Source: Oligoflexales bacterium (GTDB lineage: Bacteria; Bdellovibrionota_B; Oligoflexia; Oligoflexales; Bog-1112). From it: a stretch of 64,000 bases of DNA. Shown here one piece after another: positions 1 to 9,848 of the stretch. The stretch is taken from NCBI GenBank assembly GCA_017985985.1, contig JAGNWK010000005.1, forward strand, positions 1-64,000. The letters run 5' to 3'. Each line of letters starts with the position of its first letter. The first letter of the stretch is position 1. Below the pieces are notes generated by a model that was not told the origin of the DNA, did not search any database, and worked only from the letters and a program-made list of their open reading frames with translations. A program made the translations under genes and the position numbers.

Positions 1-1
1 T

Positions 2-61
2 TCTTTATCGCCACAACAGGGACAGACTACTGAAATAAAGGAAGCCATTACTACCGCCTAA
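2..61 (+). CDS. possible 3' end of a gene entering from the left
   Basis: An open frame enters at base 2 and ends with TAA at 59-61, encoding 19 residues that end EIKEAITTA. The composition is protein-like, but the stretch is too short to identify. It could be chance; the bases before the window would decide. Confidence 0.25.
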   Translation, partial: SLSPQQGQTTEIKEAITTA

Positions 62-214
62 ATAATGGGTTTGATCCCCCAATCTACCTAAGTAATAAAT
101 AAAAACAACAATTACTATACATTACCAGAAATTTGGACTGTTAGCATCCTGTGGAAGGGGTCGCGGCTGGTCTAAGTCTGGTCATGGAATGTGACGTCAC
201 TAAATAATTCTTAG

Positions 215-261
215 TTAGGGGGGAGATCGCTAAAGAGGGGGGAACGTCCTCTTTAAAAAAG
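215..261 (-). repeat. family D hairpin repeat downstream of the first lipoprotein gene
   Basis: Copy of repeat family D: imperfect arms around CTAAAGAGG and CCTCTTTA with a GGAACG-type loop, followed by a G-rich tail. It begins directly after the stop of the minus-strand lipoprotein gene and has the same orientation relative to transcription as the copies at 16537-16582 and 28719-28744. It could act as a transcript 3' end. The rest of 62-214 shows nothing recognisable. Confidence 0.5.
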
Positions 262-2487
262 CTAAGGTGTTTGGTCAGGAACTGCAGAGTCAGGGACAGA
301 GGAAGTTTCTTGGATATAGAGCTTGAAGGACTCTGTATCATCCTTCTCTTGTTCTAATTTAACCTTCCTTACATCCTTCCAAATCTTATCCATATCTTGG
401 GTGAATTCTTTATCAACTGTTGAACCCCCCTCTGCTAGATTCATAGAGCTAGCCCCCCAAGCCATCATCCCACCAACAACAACCATTGCAACCGGCCCAA
501 GGAAGGAAGCTAGACCACCCTTTGCCATATTAAGAGCCTTTTTACCAGGCAGAAGGTCTGTTGCAGAAATCCTACTTTTTCCGTCATAATTGCCTTTTGC
601 CACTTCTGGAGCTAGAAATTTACCCAGTGTCTCTCCCCCTCCACGTAAGTCAGCAAGCGCCTCTGTCTTGAGTTCAGTTATTTTCCCTTCAATTTTTGCT
701 CTTTGAACCTCCACAGTTTCCGCCAGGTCTGATGTTGGCTTTGCTGGCGTTCCAACTGCCACTGCTGCTTTTGCGTCCATTTCTACTTTATACTTTAAAT
801 ATTCTTCCGAACTTAACTGGCTTAATTTTTTCGTCGCCTTGCCAGTACCATCATCAACCTCCACATCCGGGTCGAGGGCCTTAATTCTATCTTCTACGTT
901 GGTTCTCGCTTTCATATCCTCATAGCTGTCTGGAGCAGCCGCTTTCAACTTGGCGGCATCAACAGCCTTCTTTGCACCAGTGTCCTCAGCATCTCCTTCG
1001 CCCTCTGCCCCCGAGCGCTCGGCTAGAGCATCTGCAGCTTCACCATACTTCTTCAGGTTCTCTGCATACTCTGTCTGATCTTTAGACTTCAAAAGAGTAT
1101 CCCAAGTCTTATTTAAATTTTCGACATCACCAGCAGCCCCACGAAGATTATAGCCAATAACGGGAATTTTTGCGTTTGGCATAAGGTCTGCAATAGATAC
1201 ATCGAAGGCTCTTTTCGCCACGTTATTGCCGAGAACCAGAGCACCAGCGACAGCAAGCGATATACCTATCGCCATGACAGGTGTTTTTATAGGAGAACTA
1301 GGCGTACTGGGCGTCTGTGCGTTCGCCATGGTCCCTGCACCCGTCTGAGTTCCGGTACCCGTACTAGCGAGCGTAGAAGACCCTGCACCCATAGTCGTAG
1401 CACCTGATCCGCTAGCAGCACTACTGCTTGAGCTGCTACTCGACCCACTGCTAGCGCTACTGCTTGAGCTACTACTCGACCCACTGCTACTGCTTGACCC
1501 ACCACTAACACCGCTACTGCTTGAGCCGCTACTCGATCCACTCGCACTGCTGCCAGATCCATCAGAGTCACTAGATCCGCAATTCTCTGCCAGACCCAAT
1601 GCGAGAGCAGAAGAAGGATCGGCAGCTGCAGCTGCATTGGACTCTGCGGCACTAGCCCACAGCAACTCAAGAGAGGTGGCCCCGGTATCGATAATCTGAG
1701 CCAACTGATTCTGCTCGTAACTCGCAATATTGAACGCAACTGCTGGAATCGCGCCTGCCTTCTTCGCAGCGGCCTCCACGGTTTCTCCTGGAGCTGGGTG
1801 AAGAGCACTTAACCTTTGCTTACTCCGATCAATCAACTTCCCTGCCAGTTCACGATACGTGTCCGCCCTTTGAGCCTTTCTCTCCACATAGGACTTAGCT
1901 GTAGCACTGGCCCCAGTCTGCGATTCAGCGTTAGTCATAAACGGAGACTCGGCACCACAGCACCAGTCCTCTGGCTTCTGAGAATTGGAATTACAGGAGC
2001 TGTTAAACTTGGCCTTCGATGCCTCTTCGATATAACTCAGGTTTTCCACGCAGTGCTTAAAAGTGAGCCGAATGGCACCTTGTGCAGCTGTATTCACATC
2101 AAAAAATCGCCGATATTCTTTGGTAAACGCACAGTGTGTCGGATCACTAACGGCACAGGCCTTCCAAGCTAAAAAACCTGGAATTTGTCCATAATTGTAG
2201 TCCACAGCGATGACGTTAAAATTTGCCCCCCGACTCTCCGATCCTACTTTCAAGCGGGTGCTAACTTTATCAAGCACCGACTTAGAAGTAGGAGGTGGGG
2301 TAAAGTTGCCACCCACTAAAGCTAGGCCTGTAGCTGAGCAGCCCGCGAGAAGCTTGCTGTCAACCCCAGTAGCTGTCTTTGTGGCCTTCTTTGTTGGAGC
2401 CGTAGTCGTTTTTTTACTGCAAGAAATAGCAAATAAAGACCAAGTTACCAAAAGGATAGGGAACAAAAATGTTTGATTGTATTTCAC
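262..2487 (-). CDS. large serine-rich lipoprotein with two hydrophobic helices (paralogous family member 1)
   Basis: Predicted exported lipoprotein of 741 residues and unknown function. The GTG at 2487 is preferred over in-frame GTGs at 2493 and 2502 because it puts a G-rich ribosome site at normal distance and starts directly on the signal peptide, whose lipobox reads FAISCSKK. The order after that is: a cysteine-containing N-terminal domain; a helical segment with an AFNIASYEQNQLAQII motif; a Ser/Gly-rich linker (about residues 306-362); a hydrophobic helix near 405-430; a long charged helical region; and a second glycine-rich hydrophobic helix near 656-680, followed by a short charged tail. 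The genes at 16694-18624 and 44695-47073 share this order and the helix pair. The N-terminal cysteine would anchor it in a membrane; the internal helices suggest it spans or inserts into one. A family D hairpin follows the stop. Confidence 0.75.
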   Translation of the reverse strand: MKYNQTFLFPILLVTWSLFAISCSKKTTTAPTKKATKTATGVDSKLLAGCSATGLALVGGNFTPPPTSKSVLDKVSTRLKVGSESRGANFNVIAVDYNYGQIPGFLAWKACAVSDPTHCAFTKEYRRFFDVNTAAQGAIRLTFKHCVENLSYIEEASKAKFNSSCNSNSQKPEDWCCGAESPFMTNAESQTGASATAKSYVERKAQRADTYRELAGKLIDRSKQRLSALHPAPGETVEAAAKKAGAIPAVAFNIASYEQNQLAQIIDTGATSLELLWASAAESNAAAAADPSSALALGLAENCGSSDSDGSGSSASGSSSGSSSSGVSGGSSSSSGSSSSSSSSASSGSSSSSSSSAASGSGATTMGAGSSTLASTGTGTQTGAGTMANAQTPSTPSSPIKTPVMAIGISLAVAGALVLGNNVAKRAFDVSIADLMPNAKIPVIGYNLRGAAGDVENLNKTWDTLLKSKDQTEYAENLKKYGEAADALAERSGAEGEGDAEDTGAKKAVDAAKLKAAAPDSYEDMKARTNVEDRIKALDPDVEVDDGTGKATKKLSQLSSEEYLKYKVEMDAKAAVAVGTPAKPTSDLAETVEVQRAKIEGKITELKTEALADLRGGGETLGKFLAPEVAKGNYDGKSRISATDLLPGKKALNMAKGGLASFLGPVAMVVVGGMMAWGASSMNLAEGGSTVDKEFTQDMDKIWKDVRKVKLEQEKDDTESFKLYIQETSSVPDSAVPDQTP

Positions 2488-2649
2488 ACCCACACCCCCC
2501 ACTGAAGTCGGAGATCATTACTGGCCCCTTATCGGAAGATGAAGTGAAAAACATGAATTCGAGAATCGGAGAATTTTACCGATAGGAATACCAGGTTGAA
2601 TATGATTGCGCTCTGCGAGACAGGAGGGGGGAATGGCCCGAAGTCGTTA

Positions 2650-2843
2650 GACGGTCAGAACATGTCATTCGGTTAAGGTGTGATACCCCTCGACTTCGCT
2701 CGGGGTGACGTTCTACCAAACAGTTGGAGCCCCGTCACCCTGAGCGAAGTCCACTGCAGGTGGACGAAGTCGAATGGGTATCGAGTTAAAACAGAGCAGA
2801 AGATTCTGCCTGACCGAATGACATTGACGGCAGGAGATCTCAT
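2650..2843. repeat. MITE-like element with family E ends and family A core
   Basis: The left end carries a TCATTCGGTTAAGG motif that returns as its reverse complement at the right end, next to GACATTGACGG and GATCTCATG. Between them are family A modules in inverted orientation (ACCCCTCGACTTCGCTCG and a later GAGCGAAGTC copy). No coding frame of note is present. The element fills most of the 394-base gap between the first lipoprotein and the collagen-like gene and ends about 40 bases before the latter's start. Confidence 0.6.
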
Positions 2844-2881
2844 GAGTGGGTCTTGGGCATGACAACAAAAGGTGGTTATTT

Positions 2882-5725
2882 ATGCCTACGTGTTTGAATA
2901 CATCATCAGTTGAAAACAAAGAAGGTCTGTGGGACAGATCCGTCCCCCTACAGTTTTCAAAGCGAGAGAGCTTAGCAGCTCTAGCCTTTTTGTTTTTCCT
3001 CTCCGCCTGTGGAAGAGCACCAACGGAGACGAATCAAGAGACTCCTGCTGCAAGTCAAAGCTCTGTTAAAGTTTCTTCAACAATCAGTTATGAAGAGGCC
3101 ATCAAGCTTGCTGAAGCGACGGCCTCTTCTTCTATTACACCGACTGGTACGAATTCTAGTCGAACCAACTTCGTCTACCCAATCCAGGATATGCTCGTCG
3201 CAGAAACGACTCTCCCTAAATGTGACAGAACAAAATTTGGCATATCTCTGTTCAAAAAAGATGAATCGAAATTTTATTTCTGTGAAGCTCAGGGTTGGTA
3301 TGAAATCAAAATATCGGGCAAAGCTGGTTCCATTGGCGACCCAGGTCAGCAAGGCAAAGAAGGGGCTCAGGGGGCTACTGGGGTTGTGGGGGAAAAAGGC
3401 ATAGCGGGTGTAGACGGGATCCGTGGACTTCAGGGCTCTGCAGGAAATCAGGGTGAAGTAGGAAGGAATGGACCTGCTGGCTCGGCTGGCGCAACTGGGC
3501 CCACTGGTCCTGCTGGCACAGAAAAGGGTTTACAGGGACCACAAGGTCCGCGGGGACCGCAGGGACCTCAAGGGGATATGGGTGATCCGGGGGTGGCAGC
3601 TAGCAAGGGCGCCAAGGGAGCACAGGGGGACCAAGGACCCAAGGGGCTACAGGGGCTACAGGGGCTCAAAGGGGTCCAAGGGCCAGATGGTGACCAGGGA
3701 GCTACCGGACCGGCAGGGACTAAAGGCCCAACGGGTGATCAGGGCCCTCAAGGTCTACAAGGACTTGCTGGCGGCAAAGGGGCCACAGGCCGAACAGGCG
3801 ATCAAGGGATTCAAGGCATCCAAGGCCTTCAAGGCATCCAAGGCCTTCAAGGATTACAGGGAGCCCAAGGTGACCGAGGGCCAACAGGGACACAAGGGAT
3901 TCAAGGTCCCGCTGGCACAACGACCGGAACAGCAGGGATTGCAGGGATCAAAGGTGTAACAGGAGATACCGGAAGCAAGGGTGTTACTGGGAATGCAGGG
4001 ACACAGGGGGCAAAAGGCATCACTGGTAGTGCAGGGACACAGGGGGCTGTGGGAGCTAATGGAGACAGCTTCTCTACATTCAATCTCAAATCAGCAGCAG
4101 GGACCTTCATAGGAACGCTACTTTCCTACGGCAATCCCTTTGATGCTTCCGACACAAAAACTGTACTCGCTATGTCATCAGACAATCTCATCTTCCCTCT
4201 CAACGGGGATAGCGGAGCCATACAAGGGCCATCGACCAGTTCATCTTTTTGGGCCACGACAAACTGTACCGGTTCCATGCAGCTGCAGTTCGATCACAAG
4301 TTAGCCTTCCCTCTAGCCTTTTATTGGAACAGCAACGTGGCCTCACTCAATAGTGCCCTTTACAAAGTGGATTCTCTGGCAGGGGGGAGCTACGTGCAGA
4401 GTTATTATGCGGGAGGATGCAAAAACATGGCAGCAGGGACGACAAATAATGGACCTGCAGCTAAGACAGCGGGAGGGGACTATGGAATCTCCTCTGACGT
4501 AGATGCGAACAACAAACTGCATGTTAGCTACTGGGGAGCAAACGACCAACCCATCTACTCCGTCTGTTCCAGTGACTGCTCTCTACCCTCTTCGTGGAAA
4601 AGTCTGGGAGATCTCCCAGATACCTATGCCGGCATGCCCTCTGGGGCGATGACGGACCTTAAAACCAATTCTGGATCCATCTATATGCTTGCCAACCAAG
4701 GAGCCTCGGGTCCTATCGTCAGAAAGTGTACGGAAACAGCCAGTGGCACCAGTACTAGCTGCGCCGGGAATAGCTCCAATTGGAGCTCCCTTACATCTCT
4801 TGTCGCTAACAATTACTCCATCCCCAGCAAACTTTTTATAGATACAACGGGAGGACTTCATTTATTCGGAGTGGACAGCACACAAACAACTCAGGCCCGA
4901 TACGCCTACTGCACCCCTGGCATGGGAACTTGCACGACCACAAGTCTGAATAACATCATAGGAACAGGAGGCGCAGCCCAGTCAGACCTCAGTGTCGTGG
5001 CAGCTTACTTGAAAGGGGACTACCTTTATTTCTTCATGATGGGACGAGTAAAGTCCAGTCATCCCCCTTACTTTGCCTACTGCAACATAGCGAGTAATCC
5101 TAGCAATTGCACAAGCCCAGGGCACTGGTCTGTTAGTGCTATTCCAAGCCCTACGGCTTCTACTCTGGTTCCCGATAATTTCGCGGGCGGCCAAATGGTT
5201 GTCACCAATTCAAACCAAATCTATGTGACTTTCCATTCAACGAGCAATCCCTATGGAACGATTCTCGCATCCTGCCTTGGTAATGGGATTGCAGCGGGGA
5301 CCTTGCCCTGTGCAAACGGGAACTGGGCTTTTCAAATGTTTGACAGTGGTGCAAGTCAGGCCGACGCAAGTCACTCTGCCATCGCGGTCGATGCTGCAGA
5401 TAGAGTTCACCTCGCGTATATTTCGAATGGGATCTTAAAATACAGATCGAGTGATAACAATTGGGGTGCTAGTCCTGTTTCTCTCGGGAATGCCAACAAT
5501 GTCAGCATCGAGAGTACAAGTACGAACGTCATCCATATTTTTATGACCAAAAACACCGACACCACTGGCTTCACTCATCAGTGGTGCGATAGAAGTGCCT
5601 TCTCCTGCACAGACATCTCAAACTGGAACAAGACGAAGATCGACCGATCCTACTCCGTCTCCCCGGTCACTGGAGGCACCCTCAGCAGCTCCTATGTTAC
5701 GCCTCTCACTTTAGAAACAAATTAG
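2882..5725 (+). CDS. collagen-like lipoprotein with cysteine-paired repeat domain
   Basis: Predicted surface lipoprotein of 947 residues. The ATG at 2882 is preferred because AAAAGGTGG lies six bases upstream. A long basic N-region leads to the hydrophobic core and a lipobox ending LSAC. After about 100 residues of stalk comes an essentially unbroken run of about 83 Gly-X-Y triplets (about residues 145-395), rich in GPQ, GLQ, GPT and GAK, which should form a collagen-type triple helix. The C-terminal 550 residues contain repeated units of about 60 residues in which two cysteines are followed by a tryptophan (for example [11 protein letters not shown] and CTDISNW), each with a YxxC-type strand. 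This suggests a disulphide-stapled beta-propeller, as in sialidase-like folds. I infer a trimeric adhesin or stalk. No partner gene is adjacent. Function unknown. Confidence 0.8.
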   Translation: MPTCLNTSSVENKEGLWDRSVPLQFSKRESLAALAFLFFLSACGRAPTETNQETPAASQSSVKVSSTISYEEAIKLAEATASSSITPTGTNSSRTNFVYPIQDMLVAETTLPKCDRTKFGISLFKKDESKFYFCEAQGWYEIKISGKAGSIGDPGQQGKEGAQGATGVVGEKGIAGVDGIRGLQGSAGNQGEVGRNGPAGSAGATGPTGPAGTEKGLQGPQGPRGPQGPQGDMGDPGVAASKGAKGAQGDQGPKGLQGLQGLKGVQGPDGDQGATGPAGTKGPTGDQGPQGLQGLAGGKGATGRTGDQGIQGIQGLQGIQGLQGLQGAQGDRGPTGTQGIQGPAGTTTGTAGIAGIKGVTGDTGSKGVTGNAGTQGAKGITGSAGTQGAVGANGDSFSTFNLKSAAGTFIGTLLSYGNPFDASDTKTVLAMSSDNLIFPLNGDSGAIQGPSTSSSFWATTNCTGSMQLQFDHKLAFPLAFYWNSNVASLNSALYKVDSLAGGSYVQSYYAGGCKNMAAGTTNNGPAAKTAGGDYGISSDVDANNKLHVSYWGANDQPIYSVCSSDCSLPSSWKSLGDLPDTYAGMPSGAMTDLKTNSGSIYMLANQGASGPIVRKCTETASGTSTSCAGNSSNWSSLTSLVANNYSIPSKLFIDTTGGLHLFGVDSTQTTQARYAYCTPGMGTCTTTSLNNIIGTGGAAQSDLSVVAAYLKGDYLYFFMMGRVKSSHPPYFAYCNIASNPSNCTSPGHWSVSAIPSPTASTLVPDNFAGGQMVVTNSNQIYVTFHSTSNPYGTILASCLGNGIAAGTLPCANGNWAFQMFDSGASQADASHSAIAVDAADRVHLAYISNGILKYRSSDNNWGASPVSLGNANNVSIESTSTNVIHIFMTKNTDTTGFTHQWCDRSAFSCTDISNWNKTKIDRSYSVSPVTGGTLSSSYVTPLTLETN

Positions 5726-5782
5726 GCGAGCTTAGATCAAAAACCATCCAGATTTCTACGAACTAAGTCAAAATAGTGATGA

Positions 5783-6064
5783 ATATCTAAACATCATACG
5801 ACTTCACAGCAAGAAGAGGTTCAGGAGAAGCTACTCAGCTACTTCTGCAACCTCATGAAAAGCGCTATGAGAACATCTGACCATGTTGTAACCGTATCGG
5901 AAGCCATGATAAATGAAGGCCTAAGCAATGAAAAATATTTCAATTATAATCTTCGAGATGAAAGCAACTGATCGATGAAAGCCATCAGTTTGACTGGACA
6001 GCAGACAAAGGTCCTATAAAAAAACTCAACGAGCTCTACTTAGAGCATATCCGAGCAATAACAA
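5783..6064 (+). pseudogene. broken small gene with 17-bp internal duplication
   Basis: A frame opens after a TGA at 5780-5782 and reads protein-like until TGA at 5969-5971 (…YNLRDESN, stop). A nine-base direct repeat GATGAAAGC occurs at 5957 and 5974, 17 bases apart. Removing one 17-base unit restores an uninterrupted frame (…RDESHQFDWTADKGPIKK…) to the start of the next gene. This looks like a slippage duplication that killed a small gene. No family recognised. The 5726-5782 stretch shows nothing else. Confidence 0.35.
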
Positions 6065-6487
6065 ATGAAAATCATAAAAATAATCTTCATATCACTTATA
6101 TCGTTCACATCCATTCAAAGTCAAAAAGCACAGGCACAGCCAAACGACGCACACTCGGCAAGCATGCGAACAACAGATGAAAGAAACGATTTATCGCATT
6201 CCATCAACGATGCCTTGAACAGCTTGTCATCTGAAAAATATCAATACTCAAAATTTGATTTGGAATACGAATTCCCTCCAAAACAATGGTTTCACTTCGA
6301 TCATGTTGACAGCGATCATATCGGATATTGGTTGCCATCCTACAATGATAGAAACATGTTCCGGCGTCTCACGAAAAGCAGCGAATCTAGAAAGATCATA
6401 GATCCGGGAACACGCTCCCAGCTTATCTATAAAAATTTATTCCGTCAGCCTCTAGACCCTTTGCGAACAAATAATCGACACTCATAG
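6065..6487 (+). CDS. small secreted hypothetical protein
   Basis: A 140-residue protein starting at ATG 6065 with a typical signal peptide (hydrophobic KIIFISLISFTS, cleavage after a QKAQA-type site). The mature part is hydrophilic and aromatic-rich, with no motif I recognise. The base composition around here is A/T-richer than in the housekeeping genes, and the gene lies between two apparently decayed frames (5783-6064 and 6423-6677), so it may itself be a remnant or recently acquired. The upstream broken frame runs straight into its start. No clear ribosome site is visible. Confidence 0.4.
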   Translation: MKIIKIIFISLISFTSIQSQKAQAQPNDAHSASMRTTDERNDLSHSINDALNSLSSEKYQYSKFDLEYEFPPKQWFHFDHVDSDHIGYWLPSYNDRNMFRRLTKSSESRKIIDPGTRSQLIYKNLFRQPLDPLRTNNRHS

Positions 6488-6677
6488 CCGAATTCAAGTA
6501 CCTTTTTATGAACCCAGGTCTATCATGAATTCCGGTCCCTGCACCGTAATACCAAGAGTTCCACATCGGCTTTTTAAGCCATTTATAGTGATCTTCTGGG
6601 AAAGGAAAAACCCAGGAACGAGCACATTTTTTGAGACCTGCTCCAGAGGAATGTACGGAACATTTTACCCCTTGTCT
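6423..6677 (-). pseudogene. open protein-like frame without start, possible gene fragment
   Basis: On the minus strand, 85 codons are open between TGA at 6678-6680 and TAA at 6423-6425. The translation is rich in Trp, Tyr, Gly and Pro (PMWNSWYYGAGTGIHDRPG), unlike random sequence, but no usable start is present except an internal ATG. It overlaps the end of the 6065 gene antisense. It may be the 3' remnant of a deleted gene, or chance. Confidence 0.25.
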
Positions 6678-6724
6678 TCACTCGATGAAGCTTAAAGAAT
6701 AATTCCTAAATCATCTTTGAAATT

Positions 6725-9076
6725 TTACTTATGCGTGAAGGTATATACACCATCCCAATCCTCTATTTTAGGTTGAGTTGCAAAGTATTCAATACGCTTC
6801 AAATAAAGACTCGAAGGTCCATCTTCGGCATTAATGGCAAGGCAGGATCGAAAGATTTCTGTTGCCTTTTTCCAATCTTGCAGGCGATAGAATCTTCTTC
6901 CTTCTTCAAAGAGGCCAATGATTTCTTTCAGATCTTTCTCAGGCAGAGCATCTGGTCTGAACACATGGAAAATTTTGATGGGTTTATTCTTGCCTTTGAC
7001 GCGAATATCATCCAAGTCGCGCACAAGATGATGCTTCTTCTGAAAAGCATCTACCGTAAATTCACTGATCAATAGTCTGACCCCATACTCTTTGGTGAGA
7101 CTTTCTATCCGAGAGGCAAGGTTGACGGAGTCTCCCATCACCGTATAACAAAAGCGCTCCGAAGATCCCATGTTCCCCACCGACATCGGCCCCGTATTGA
7201 GCCCCATCCCCATGTCGACATAGGGAAGCCCCTGCTGCTTAAAATCGCTCGGTAGGCGTTCCAGACTGTAGAGCATCTGCACGGCAGAATCGACAGCGAC
7301 ATCGGCATGGTCATTGATAGAAATGGGAGCCCCCCAGAAGGCCATGATGGCATCCCCAATGTACTTGTCAAGAACACCACGACTCTTCAATATAATCTGT
7401 GTCATCGGAGTGAAGTAGGCATTCATGAAACCACAAAGTTGTTCCGGTGTTAAACTCTCTGATATGGTGGTAAAGCCTCGTACGTCAGAAAAGAAAACGG
7501 TGAGCTCCTTCCGAACTCCCCCCAATTGTAGACCTTGCGGTTCATCTAGCAATTGCTCGATAACCTCTGGACTGAGATAAAAAGAGAAAGCTCCTCGTAC
7601 TTTTTTCTTCTCCCTTTCTTCGGTTATATAACGATAAACCGTAATCACCGTATAGAGGAGAACAATCTCAAGCAGCGGGACACCCAAATAAGCCCAAATC
7701 CCCTTTGAAAACCAGTAGTATTTATCGAAATAATAATAACTAATGATGAAAGCTAGTCCAAAAATCCCGGAGTAAACCGCTCTAGAAAAAATCAAAATAG
7801 GAGAAAACAGCAGCCCGATCAGAAGGACAAGAAGGAGTTCTGTGGAGTAAATCGACTTCGGTCTCGAAAAAAGATCCTGACTGATAATATTATCCAAAGT
7901 ATTAGCATGGATTTCCACCCCATCAAGCGTAGGGTCAAATGGGCTGGGTCTCTGATCATTCACCCCTATAGCCGTCATCCCCATCAGCAAAATAGCATCT
8001 TTCAGCCATTCCTTCTGCTTTGCATCAAAACGATTGTGATAGGCATCAGCGAGGCTGATATGGGGGTAGGTTTGAGAAGGCCCTCTATGATTGATCAAGG
8101 CTCTCCCCAATCCTAGGGGATCGATCGGCACACGGATAGAATTGCTCTCATCCGTCTGACTAATAAGGTCTATGTTCTCAATGCCCTGATCCCCAAACTC
8201 AACCAAAATATCACGCTTCGTAGCCAGGGCGGCCATCTTCAGAGAAAGGGAAGGCATCAAATGCCCGTCGATATTTCGCACAAGAGTGGTCCAACGAATG
8301 ATCGCATCCGCATCTGCTTCGTTGCTAAAAAAAGCATGGTAGGGACTCGCCTGTGCAATCAAAGGGATATTGCTAACAAGACCATGCACTTTTAAAAATT
8401 CATAAGCAGAAAGATCCTTTCCTTCTGGGAAAAGCATCGTTTGGATCTCAGAACTGAGAAGAGTCTCCATTCCAGAGAAAGCGACATCTGCGCGACCTGC
8501 AAGCTCAACTTCACTCTTGTGTAAAAAATAAAAATATCCAAGCAAAACATTTTCAAAAGCTTTTACCCCAGAGGCAAAGCTTGTATCACCTGGAGGTTTT
8601 TTCTCGATTTCTGTCATCTTCTCTGCCAACTGACGACCATCAACGGTTGGCTCAACTGATTTTTTCTGCATCGTTTTGCTAGGACTGAGAAGATCTGCCC
8701 ACTCGCTCTTCACGTCGTCTAAACTAGGCTTCTCTCCCTCGCTAAACACAGCATCAAAACCAACCCAACTTACACCCAAAGCTTTTAGATTGATCAAGGC
8801 CTTTTCATAGTACCTCCGCGAAAAGGGCCAACGGCCAAACTCCTGAATGGACTTTTCATCTACAGCCAAAATTCCGATATGCAGCTTTGGCTTTTCGACA
8901 CCTCTCTTTAAGAAACGTAGATCAAGGAGTATATTCTCAAGCTTCGTCAAAACATCACCACCGCCATGCGACTTGGTATAGTGAGAAAAAAGGACGAACC
9001 AAGATCCCGATATGATCAAAAGACAGAGCAGGATCGCTACGACGTTCTTCTTTAAGGAAGCTATAAGTTTTTTCAA
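6725..9076 (-). CDS. CHASE2-sensor class III adenylate/guanylate cyclase
   Basis: A 783-residue membrane receptor cyclase converting ATP or GTP to the cyclic nucleotide. It has an N-terminal helix (about residues 10-30), a periplasmic CHASE2 sensor (about 35-410), three closely spaced membrane helices (about 412-490) and a cytoplasmic class III catalytic domain (about 525-705). The catalytic domain keeps both metal aspartates (FFSDVRGFT and YIGDAIMAFWG), a substrate lysine in LDKYIGD, and the Asn/Arg pair in VMGDSVNLASRIE. A TPR-like tail of about 75 residues follows (ACLAINAEDG…). All catalytic positions seem present, so it should be active; whether it prefers ATP or GTP cannot be judged safely. 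Convergent with the small secreted gene; the ligand is unknown. Confidence 0.93.
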   Translation of the reverse strand: MKKLIASLKKNVVAILLCLLIISGSWFVLFSHYTKSHGGGDVLTKLENILLDLRFLKRGVEKPKLHIGILAVDEKSIQEFGRWPFSRRYYEKALINLKALGVSWVGFDAVFSEGEKPSLDDVKSEWADLLSPSKTMQKKSVEPTVDGRQLAEKMTEIEKKPPGDTSFASGVKAFENVLLGYFYFLHKSEVELAGRADVAFSGMETLLSSEIQTMLFPEGKDLSAYEFLKVHGLVSNIPLIAQASPYHAFFSNEADADAIIRWTTLVRNIDGHLMPSLSLKMAALATKRDILVEFGDQGIENIDLISQTDESNSIRVPIDPLGLGRALINHRGPSQTYPHISLADAYHNRFDAKQKEWLKDAILLMGMTAIGVNDQRPSPFDPTLDGVEIHANTLDNIISQDLFSRPKSIYSTELLLVLLIGLLFSPILIFSRAVYSGIFGLAFIISYYYFDKYYWFSKGIWAYLGVPLLEIVLLYTVITVYRYITEEREKKKVRGAFSFYLSPEVIEQLLDEPQGLQLGGVRKELTVFFSDVRGFTTISESLTPEQLCGFMNAYFTPMTQIILKSRGVLDKYIGDAIMAFWGAPISINDHADVAVDSAVQMLYSLERLPSDFKQQGLPYVDMGMGLNTGPMSVGNMGSSERFCYTVMGDSVNLASRIESLTKEYGVRLLISEFTVDAFQKKHHLVRDLDDIRVKGKNKPIKIFHVFRPDALPEKDLKEIIGLFEEGRRFYRLQDWKKATEIFRSCLAINAEDGPSSLYLKRIEYFATQPKIEDWDGVYTFTHK

Positions 9077-9106
9077 AAGAAGCTCCAGATCAGATGAATA
9101 AGTCTA

Positions 9107-9155
9107 GGGGGAACCAGCTGCCAGTCCCCCTAACCCCCTCCTTGCAAAGATCGCA
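9107..9155 (-). repeat. family C element, 3' of the DUF4360-like gene
   Basis: Read on the minus strand, this runs from GCAAGGAGGGGG to CAGCTGGTTCCCCC, immediately after the stop at 9164. The G and C runs can pair to form a hairpin. The orientation relative to the upstream gene matches most other family C copies. Confidence 0.6.
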
Positions 9156-9163
9156 AGATCAGT

Positions 9164-9847
9164 TTAAAGCTTTGGACAGGTTTCCATCTCTACAGAAATC
9201 AGAAGTTCTTTAGCTCCTGAATGTTGAACTTCCACTCTGTTCTTAAAAGATTTTCGACGATTGAGAAACGACAGGTCTGCACCAACAAGTTTTTCTGAAC
9301 CACAGGCTTCTTGACTCAAGATCTGTTTGCCCTTCTCATCTGTAGAAAGGAGAAGTGGAAGCTTCCTACTCAAAATATTCTCTTTTTCTGGGTAAATTTT
9401 CCCCCACTGAGCAAGTATACCTGTACCTGTCATCAGCCTGGAGTGAAGCTCTGCACTTACCCCCTTGCTCTTGTGCAGGGAGAGTTCTGTCTGCATCGTG
9501 AGATCTTTGATCCGATAGCCTGGAGAAGGACGTAGAGCTAGTCGAATCGAGCACTCTCTTGCAAAACTTGCTCTATTCTTATGGATGGGAGAATTCCCTA
9601 AGAGCATGTAGGAATCCATGGAAAAGGTAAATTTATGAATCATAGGATTAGCAGCATCTAGCTCACGAGAGGCCAAACGAATCCCCTGAAAATGTCCCTC
9701 TTTATCTTCTTTGTATTCGCTACACCCAGAACCAGCTGCTATCCATTTATCAAGATTGAGGGTTGGATCTGAAGCAGGAGCACCCATGGCAAATCCTGCT
9801 AAAGACAACACAAGAAAAGAAACGATGGTCGTTAGCAAGATTCTCAC
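9164..9847 (-). CDS. DUF4360-like secreted protein (copy 1)
   Basis: Predicted secreted protein of about 227 residues. A longer frame runs back to 10219, but the extra 124 codons are just four 72-bp DNA repeats read in frame, so I place the start at GTG 9847 (a TTG at 9838 is also possible), where a signal peptide begins (RILLTTIVSFLVLSLAGFAMG). The mature part has an AAGSGC motif, a CSIRLALRPSPGY motif and a late Cys pair. The same pattern occurs in the neighbour at 10149-10781 and is what I know from DUF4360 proteins, whose function is unknown. The two genes look like an old tandem duplication later separated by repeats. Confidence 0.6.
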   Translation of the reverse strand: MRILLTTIVSFLVLSLAGFAMGAPASDPTLNLDKWIAAGSGCSEYKEDKEGHFQGIRLASRELDAANPMIHKFTFSMDSYMLLGNSPIHKNRASFARECSIRLALRPSPGYRIKDLTMQTELSLHKSKGVSAELHSRLMTGTGILAQWGKIYPEKENILSRKLPLLLSTDEKGKQILSQEACGSEKLVGADLSFLNRRKSFKNRVEVQHSGAKELLISVEMETCPKL

Positions 9848-9848
9848 T

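Noticed and set aside
1287-1808. Open frame of 173 codons inside the first lipoprotein gene
   Set aside because: It is a shadow of the Ser-rich linker in another frame; long low-complexity codons keep alternative frames open. No start signal or family similarity.
3468-3959. Open frame of 163 codons inside the collagen-like gene
   Set aside because: Shadow frame caused by the regular Gly-X-Y codon pattern; it lacks a ribosome site and protein-like composition.
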